The position numbers were made by a program, and so were the translations under genes. Of a stretch of DNA of 64,000 nucleotides, positions 58,268-64,000 are shown piece after piece. The stretch is from Torreya grandis (taxonomy: Eukaryota; Streptophyta; Pinopsida; Cupressales; Taxaceae): assembly GCA_037957365.1 (NCBI GenBank), contig JARHVA010000006.1:13288001-13352000 (forward strand), in the 5' to 3' direction. How positions within the stretch are numbered: position 1 is the first letter of the stretch; every line of letters begins with the position of its first letter. Under the pieces are notes generated by a model. It saw nothing but the letters and a program-made list of their open reading frames with translations. It ran no database searches and was not told where the DNA came from.

Positions 58268-59612
58268 TGTTGAATTTTTAATTCACCCCTAGTTTGTGTA
58301 GAGATCACAAAGGCCCTACATAATATTTATGCACCTGTGAAGTGCTTATTAATTTTAATCAAGTCGTGCACAAATGCCTCCCATCCACGCTTACACCTAA
58401 GGCAATCAACACAAATTTGCACATTGACTAAGTAATGACTTGCGTTCATAAAGAGTTCCTAATGTACACCCCACATAGGGATCTTTTATCATACAAGCCA
58501 AGTGGCATCTAATTCTAAGTTATCAGATCCTTAATATTTAGATAGCACATGCAAAAGTGCATAACAAGTAGTTTTGAATTATAAGAAGCACACCCAAAAT
58601 CTTCCATCTTTGTGTGCATTCCTATTCAAAAGAGTCCATATACCTTTGGGATGAAGTTTCACACCAAATCGTAGAGTTTTGCCTCTATGATCTCATACAT
58701 CGTAGACTATGATATATGTTGTGCACATACTACTTCATAGATTGATGTGGATCCCAAGTGTACAACAATAACATGGTAAAATCCTTGTTCTTCATTGTAA
58801 AGAGGGTCAACACATTTTAAGCAACCTCCCATTGCCTAAATTTGCTCTCCAAGACTACTTCTACTAGCTGAATATTGCAAGTTAATAAGAATTAAGTTCA
58901 CCTGCTTCTATTCTTCTTAAACTCTATGTGATATTTATGTTTTTTAATTCTTGTCTGTGGGTAACATTTTCTCCTCTCATCGCTTTCCATTCCTGACACT
59001 GATGTATAGAACTCAAAACCTACTTGAAGGTTGTATCCTATGCACATTAGGGTCTTTGTAGACATTGTCTATGGATTGTTTGTCATTCCTCTCAGTGTTT
59101 TAATATGTTCCATCACCTCTATGCAAAGTACTTATGCATTTAAAGTGGCCTTGGTAATGTTTGTGTGATAACATCTTATTCTTAAGGATTTGTAGTGTGT
59201 TCACGATATTAGGAGTGCTTGTTCTATTCTTGGTGTATCACCTTTTATTTTTTTAGCACTCTCTTACCTTATTCCTCCCTTTTCCCTCAAAATATTAGGT
59301 TTAGATAATGGTATATTTACCTTTCTACTTGTTAGATCTATGTGTTGGTCTTAAACTAGGTGCACTAGAATAGAAGGAATCTGACCTACTCTAGAGGCTT
59401 ATCCCAAGGAGCAAAAGAGTCCCACATCTTGGGGATGTTCTTATAATTACAATGAGACAACTGATTCTTCGCACACATAGGTAAGAGATAACACTTTCAT
59501 AACCAACACCAAATACTTCTGAACCCTATGCAAGACATTTGTGCTCTATGCCTTATCATAAAATATTCTTTCATAGTAGAACATACATGGGTGCATGTTT
59601 TGAATGACAACA
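58268..59612 (+). repeat. E3 3' LTR
   Basis: About 1345 bp. Starts TGTTGAATTT (the 5' copy has TGTTGTCAAATTT) and ends GACAACA, the inverted complement of TGTTGTC. Confidence 0.82.
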
Positions 59613-59703
59613 ATTGTCTCCTTGGACCACCTCTTTCTCTTTCTACCATTTATGTTTTTATCTAGTTCTCCTTAATTTGACTAAGATATCAGTCTTAGAC
59701 TAA

Positions 59704-59715
59704 GCTTTGATACCA
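59704..59715 (-). other. E4 primer binding site (initiator Met tRNA)
   Basis: Minus-strand TGGTATCAAAGC lies 5 bp from the 5' LTR end and differs by one base from the classic initiator-Met complement TGGTATCAGAGC. Confidence 0.88.
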
Positions 59716-59720
59716 CAATT

Positions 59721-61393
59721 TGATGCCAAATGGATCTTCTTTACTTCAATTATCTCAAGAAAGTCTACAACTTTTTATATAACTATCACTTGAATCTTGA
59801 ATAAGATACTTTTTAATTTAGAAGCTTATTTATTGACTCAATATTTTCTCAAAAACCAATAAAATGTTTAATGTGTTGACATTAAGCTTAGAGAGGTTGT
59901 TTTGTATAGGTCCAAACACTAACCAAGTCACTTGATGGTTCAAAACTTAACTTAGTCAAAAGACTGCTACAATATTATATTAGGCCATTTGAGTCTCAAG
60001 AAGAGATGTATTAACTCTTATATCCTTTTCAATAAATTTTTGAATGATATTTCAACAATTATAGGTTACTCATATTAATAAGAAAACAATCTTTGGTCTA
60101 TTGGTTTCTTAAAATAGAGATAATTTCAAGACTATTCTATTCTTCTAGACTTGTGTTGGCCTAATTCAAATTATCTACTAGTCTTGGATTTGTACAAACA
60201 ATAAATGACTTAACCTACTTTACATAACCATTATATAGTTATTATCTAACATTGAGATACCTTTAAACAAGATTTGGAGTCAAAGAACAAAGCAAAACAA
60301 TTACTTCGCACTCTTTTCTAGGTCTCTCGTCAGACACCTATAGGAAATCAGAACACAGTTGGATGTTTCTCACCTTAAAATGTTTCTCTCCACAAACCAA
60401 CACTTGTAATAGATCATAAACACTTTTTTACACCTTCCATCAAAATTTGGAGAGATTTCACTAGTTAAAAATGAAGTTAAGATTTAATTTGTGTCTTAAA
60501 CCCTGCTTTAGGTTTTCTCAGGATATACAGAAGCTGAGAACTTCTTAACCATTGTTCATAAATCCTAAGATGTTTTGACTCATCTTAACACTTGTATCAT
60601 ACTCTTAAGAGTTTTATTCAACCTTTTCAAGCTGTAAACTGATCTCATATAACTAGTTATACATAATTCAAGTGACTGTAAACGACTCTTAACACACAAA
60701 AAACAAGGTATGGAAAGTTTTCAAAGCGAAAAACTTCAAATGAGCACAAGTTCAATTAAAAATTTGAAGAATCATAGTCATTCATATGTAAACAATATGA
60801 TTACATGTATTGCAAGTGATATAAGGCTTTTATTGACAAAAACTGCACTTCAACACTTATAGAACCCTATTTTAGGATTGCAGACTGTGATTAGTCCTTA
60901 TAATGATGAAATTTTGATATTTTAATGCCTGCATAAGGTCTTGAATGTCTCCTTCTAGATGGATTTGATCCTGCTCAAGTTGTTGAATCCTCTCCCTAGC
61001 TTAGAATGACTAAGTTTGGTTTAGATTCTCCCTCAACTACTCAAACCTAAGATAACAAATGACTTATTATGAATAGTGTTTTGTTACATTTACTTTATTT
61101 TAACTTTTCAAGATGACTATGACACTAATAAGAAATAGAAAACCCATAACTACATCCTATACCACTGACACACTCTTTACAACTCATTTCAATCCTTATA
61201 CAATGAAATTTATTCATCTATTTACAAAACAAACATTTGAATTTTGATGAAAAAATTCTCTAAAGGCTCTAGATGATCTAAAAAAAACTCCTAATGCCTC
61301 TACAAGGATTATTATAACTCAATAAACCTCCTAGGACTCCTAAAGATGTTGACAAGAGTATTTTTACCTATTGATCAGGATGCACTTGCATTA
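59721..61393 (-). repeat. E4 5' LTR (right copy)
   Basis: 1673 bp. Plus-strand start TGATGCCAAATGGAT; end TTGCATTA, with the terminal CA changed to TA on that strand. The outside flank is ATTTC, identical to the left side. Confidence 0.92.
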
Positions 61394-61823
61394 ATTTCTT
61401 AAGTCTCACTATGGTTGTTTAACCCTTATCTAAATGAGAGGCTAAGTTATATTGAGGCTCAATCATTTTATAGAATATAAAAGGTATATCAAAGTGTATA
61501 GATAAATATTTCATACATAAATATCTATGTAAAGTAGATGATACACCACCCACAACATGAATATAAAGTCTTTCAATTATCATATTGTAACTTTCAACAA
61601 TAAATATGACATGTCTTTCAATTATCATATTGTAACTTTCAACAATAAATATGACATGAGACTTAGTTGCTAAAATTTTGGACCTAAGAATTAATAGTTT
61701 TAATGTAATTTTACTAAAGGCTCTTAACCTTTCATTTTCAAAGCCTTTTATGATCATTGTTGAGCTATCCAAGGCCTCATTTCCAATATTTTCCAACTGT
61801 AGAATAAAACTTACACTTTCCAT
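61394..61823 (-). pseudogene. E0 gypsy protease-region fragment
   Basis: A minus-strand frame of 134 codons. GFENERLRAFSKITLKLLI, then SYNMIIERLYIHVVGGVSST and LHRYLCMKYL, match the layout of the C-terminal half of a Tat/Athila-type protease (usually SYN-LLGRPWIH-A-AV-STLHQ-LKF). LGRP has become IIER. A 45-bp segment coding HVIFIVESYNMIIER is duplicated in frame. The frame runs on into 14826-14610 when E4 is removed. It is the host element into which E4 jumped. Confidence 0.68.
61569..61658. repeat. Exact 45-bp tandem duplication
   Basis: 61569-61613 and 61614-61658 are identical by eye. The period is a multiple of three, so the old frame is preserved. Perfect identity inside a decayed gene suggests a recent event. 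Confidence 0.92.
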
Positions 61824-64000
61824 TTGTAGGCTTCCCCCTTTTTTGGGCTAAGTTGTTAAAAAGTGTTGATGATCAAAGCTCTCCAAAGACACTCACCTTC
61901 AATAATAGAATTTTTTAAAATTCCTATCTTTGCCTTTTACCTTTTCACTACATTATTAACATATGTTGATCATTAAAGCATTAAAAATCACTACCTTCAA
62001 TAATAGAATTGCTTTAACTTCTAATAATTCCCATTTTAATGCATACATCTTTTCTGATGTTAGTGATATGGATGATTACATATAACACCATATCATCTAT
62101 TTACAAATGAAGGTGGGACACTATTCAATTCTATTATAGTGGTTTTTTTCCCATAGAATCTATTCTAGTTGTACCTTAATTTTGTCGAAGTTGCACACAT
62201 GCTTATCAACCATGACAATCTATTCTAAAGTATTCCAACATCCAATACCTTGTTTTATTGTAACCGATATGCAAATCAAAAATAAAAATTTCCTTATTAT
62301 TTTTATGTTTCTCCTATAATTCCTATCTCTTTTGCTATCTACATTTCATTTATTACAAGGTTTGTCTAAATCTATGGGCTACACAATAATTATTTTATCA
62401 ATCCTTGTAAATTAATTTTATGACCCCAATTCAATAATCACTTAAGGGGGTAATTTAACCACCTAGATGATGAATGTTGGCTTCTACCAAATCCATGCAA
62501 TTGGTAATGCATAGGAGATGGACCTATTCTATTTGAAGGTAATAACTTGCATATGATTTTTTGTCAGGATACCAAGGTGTATCCATTTCATCAAATTCAC
62601 TTAGGAATCAAACTCAACATCATCCTTTTATATTTCAAATAAGTTTGGGAAACTTTCCCTTGTAAATGGCAAAATAATTGAAACATACCATCATCCACAT
62701 AAATTGGACTATAATCCCTTCTATAATTACAACATTCTTTTCCTTCGACAAGAATGGGAATTATATGGTGGAATTTTAAGGAGCATATGTATTTCTATTT
62801 TTTTTTGAAATATAGGTGAATTATTTTCAACATCAAATTTTCTTTTCTAACTATGACTAAAATTAATTTTGTTGTCAATTAATTTAATGTTTAATGTTCT
62901 ATATAAAAAAATTGTGTTGTGCTTTTTAACAACATTTTTCCTGGTCTTGTGCAAACTAAATCACACACAAGAAATAATGAATACACACATTACTGACATA
63001 TTAGCTAAGTTTCAAGACACAAATGTTCACACAAGGCACAATAAGATAACATCGATAACCCCATTGATTTAAAAGATAAAGAGATATCACACATATAAAA
63101 TAATAACTCAAATAAACCTTAACATTTACATTAAGAACATAAACTATAACACATCAACTTGTAATATAACAATTCATTTCATCCTCATTAATAATCAATC
63201 ATACAATGTACATTAACATGTATACAAAATCCAATATTAAATAATCTTAAGAATTCAAGCTAAAATACATATATAACATGTAAGTTGCGTTTTAAGGCCC
63301 ATTCCATTCCAAAACCCTAAGATTAATTCTCAATTTTCTCTTCTTGTAAAATGCCCAAAAAATCTAGGGTGTCTAAATGAGAGGTCAAGAGGTCTATTTA
63401 TAGGTCTATAGGACCCTCTTTGTATACACTTGATATTTTTCACATTATCACTTTACTGACATTTTCTCACACATTCTCTTGTAGGGGTTTATTGTCACAT
63501 CAATCTCTTTGAGTGCACACCTTAAAGGGTACAATGGGAATGAGGTTAGTCGATGCATGGTATTTTGTGAGAGATGTTTACATAATAATCTATCATATCT
63601 TCATTACTATTATTTTTACATCCTCTGAGTCTATTTTCATTTTATCTTTTTGTCTACTTTACATTCAATTTTGCTAGCCACCCTATATTCCTATAGTATT
63701 GCCCTGATCGATAGACTCTATTTCATACTTGTCTCTCCAGGTACCATATTGACCTAGCTGATATAGTACTAAGTCATGTCTATGTTAATTATACTATATC
63801 AACAACATTGATACAATTATGGGTCAACCAACATCCTTCTCTATACCATTAACTTAAAGTTTATGATTAGTTTTGGGTACTAGAATTGTATATATAGGGT
63901 CATATTTCATTACTAAACCATATAACACACTCATTTGTTTTTCTTGTGCTCACATTTATGCTCTTAAGTAGTAAAAAGAAGAGCTAGATGATTATAATCT
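61824..64000. other. AT-rich right flank, no gene seen
   Basis: No domain is recognised on either strand and frames are short. It may be the decayed gag/leader and 5' LTR of E0 on the minus strand. The only hint is the TATA-like site near 63394. Confidence 0.45.
63394..63403 (-). promoter_or_regulatory. Candidate TATA box, possible E0 LTR
   Basis: Minus-strand CTATAAATAG, in a GGTCCTATAGAC...GACCTCTTGACC context, 1.6 kb upstream of the E0 protease fragment. No second LTR copy is visible in the window, so this is tentative. Confidence 0.25.

Larger units (their letters stand above)
51187..59612 (+). mobile_element. E3: old gypsy element with RNase H-like domain before RT
   Basis: LTR-like repeats at 51187-52376 and about 58268-59612, primer site, gag, PR, extra RNase H, RT, RNH, INT. 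Ends are TGTTGTC and GACAACA. Flanks are GTTGT (51185-51189, if the LTR starts three bases later) and ATTGT (59613-59617), at best a 4/5 target duplication. It is inserted into the leader of E4. The LTRs are much more diverged than those of E1, with a non-matching middle. Stops occur every few dozen codons. Confidence 0.85.
14827..61393 (-). mobile_element. E4: chromodomain gypsy element split by nested insertions
   Basis: LTRs of about 1.68 kb lie at 14827-16515 and 59721-61393 in the same orientation. Both have TGATG...CATCA-type ends (CATTA in the right copy), and the outside flanks are identical 5-bp words, ATTTC (14822-14826 and 61394-61398). On the minus strand the order from right to left is LTR, initiator-Met primer site, gag, PR, RT, RNH, INT with chromodomain, LTR. 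About 30 kb (E6, E5, E2) is inserted between RNH and INT, and 8.4 kb (E3) lies just upstream of gag. Without these the element is about 8 kb, normal for a chromovirus. All coding parts are decayed. Confidence 0.92.

Noticed and set aside
51182..59617. A clean target-site duplication for E3
   Set aside because: The best option is GTTGT/ATTGT (4 of 5) and depends on where the LTR start is placed; not secure.
1..64000. tRNA, rRNA or other RNA genes
   Set aside because: No cloverleaf-like or rRNA segment recognised by eye; the primer sites are only short tRNA complements.

Overview
The window looks like intergenic DNA from a large plant genome. It is a stack of nested, decayed LTR retrotransposons, and I found no host gene that I could defend. 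The evidence is Ty3/gypsy gag, protease (PR), reverse transcriptase (RT), RNase H (RNH) and integrase (INT) domains, chromodomains, an antisense plant mobile domain, tRNA primer sites and paired LTRs of 0.35 to 2.7 kb. Long LTRs, 8 to 20 kb elements and repeated nesting would suit a gymnosperm or another very large seed-plant genome. The species cannot be named from the sequence.

Layout, with element names used throughout. Bases 1-3017 are unassigned flank with small tandem duplications. E1 (+, 3018-14574) is a nearly complete 11.6 kb gypsy element with 2.65 kb LTRs. E0 (-) is the oldest layer, a gypsy protease-region fragment split between 14575-14826 and 61394-61823. E4 (-) is a chromodomain gypsy element spanning 14827-61393, bounded by a perfect ATTTC duplication. 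Its integrase lies at 16.6-18.0 kb and the rest of its coding region at 48.1-51.1 kb, because a 30 kb block was inserted between RNH and INT. That block holds E6 (17995-22378, non-coding, possibly a solo LTR), E5 (-, 22379-48137, a small chromovirus) and E2 (+, 28440-48118, a Tat-like element sitting in an LTR of E5). E7, a 1.27 kb solo LTR (29255-30526), sits inside the 5' LTR of E2. E3 (+, 51187-59612) is a third gypsy element, inserted just upstream of the E4 gag. Bases 61824-64000 are AT-rich flank, possibly the 5' end of E0.

Inferred order of events: E0, then E4 into E0, E6 into E4, E5 into the end of E6, E2 into an LTR of E5, and E7 into an LTR of E2. E3 (into E4) and E1 are placed independently. 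Coding regions carry stops and frameshifts, so no element appears autonomous. E1 is the best preserved.

Most unusual points. (1) E1 and E3, two different families, both carry an extra RNase H-like domain between PR and RT, whereas E2 has its extra RNase H after the ordinary one. (2) E2 carries an antisense plant-mobile-domain ORF, two copies of a Cys/His motif and a glycine-rich linker. (3) LTRs of E1 and E2 contain arrays of short motifs: G-box/GCGGA hairpin units, TTGGTTCAA repeats, and a 19-20 bp periodic quasi-palindrome around TCGA.
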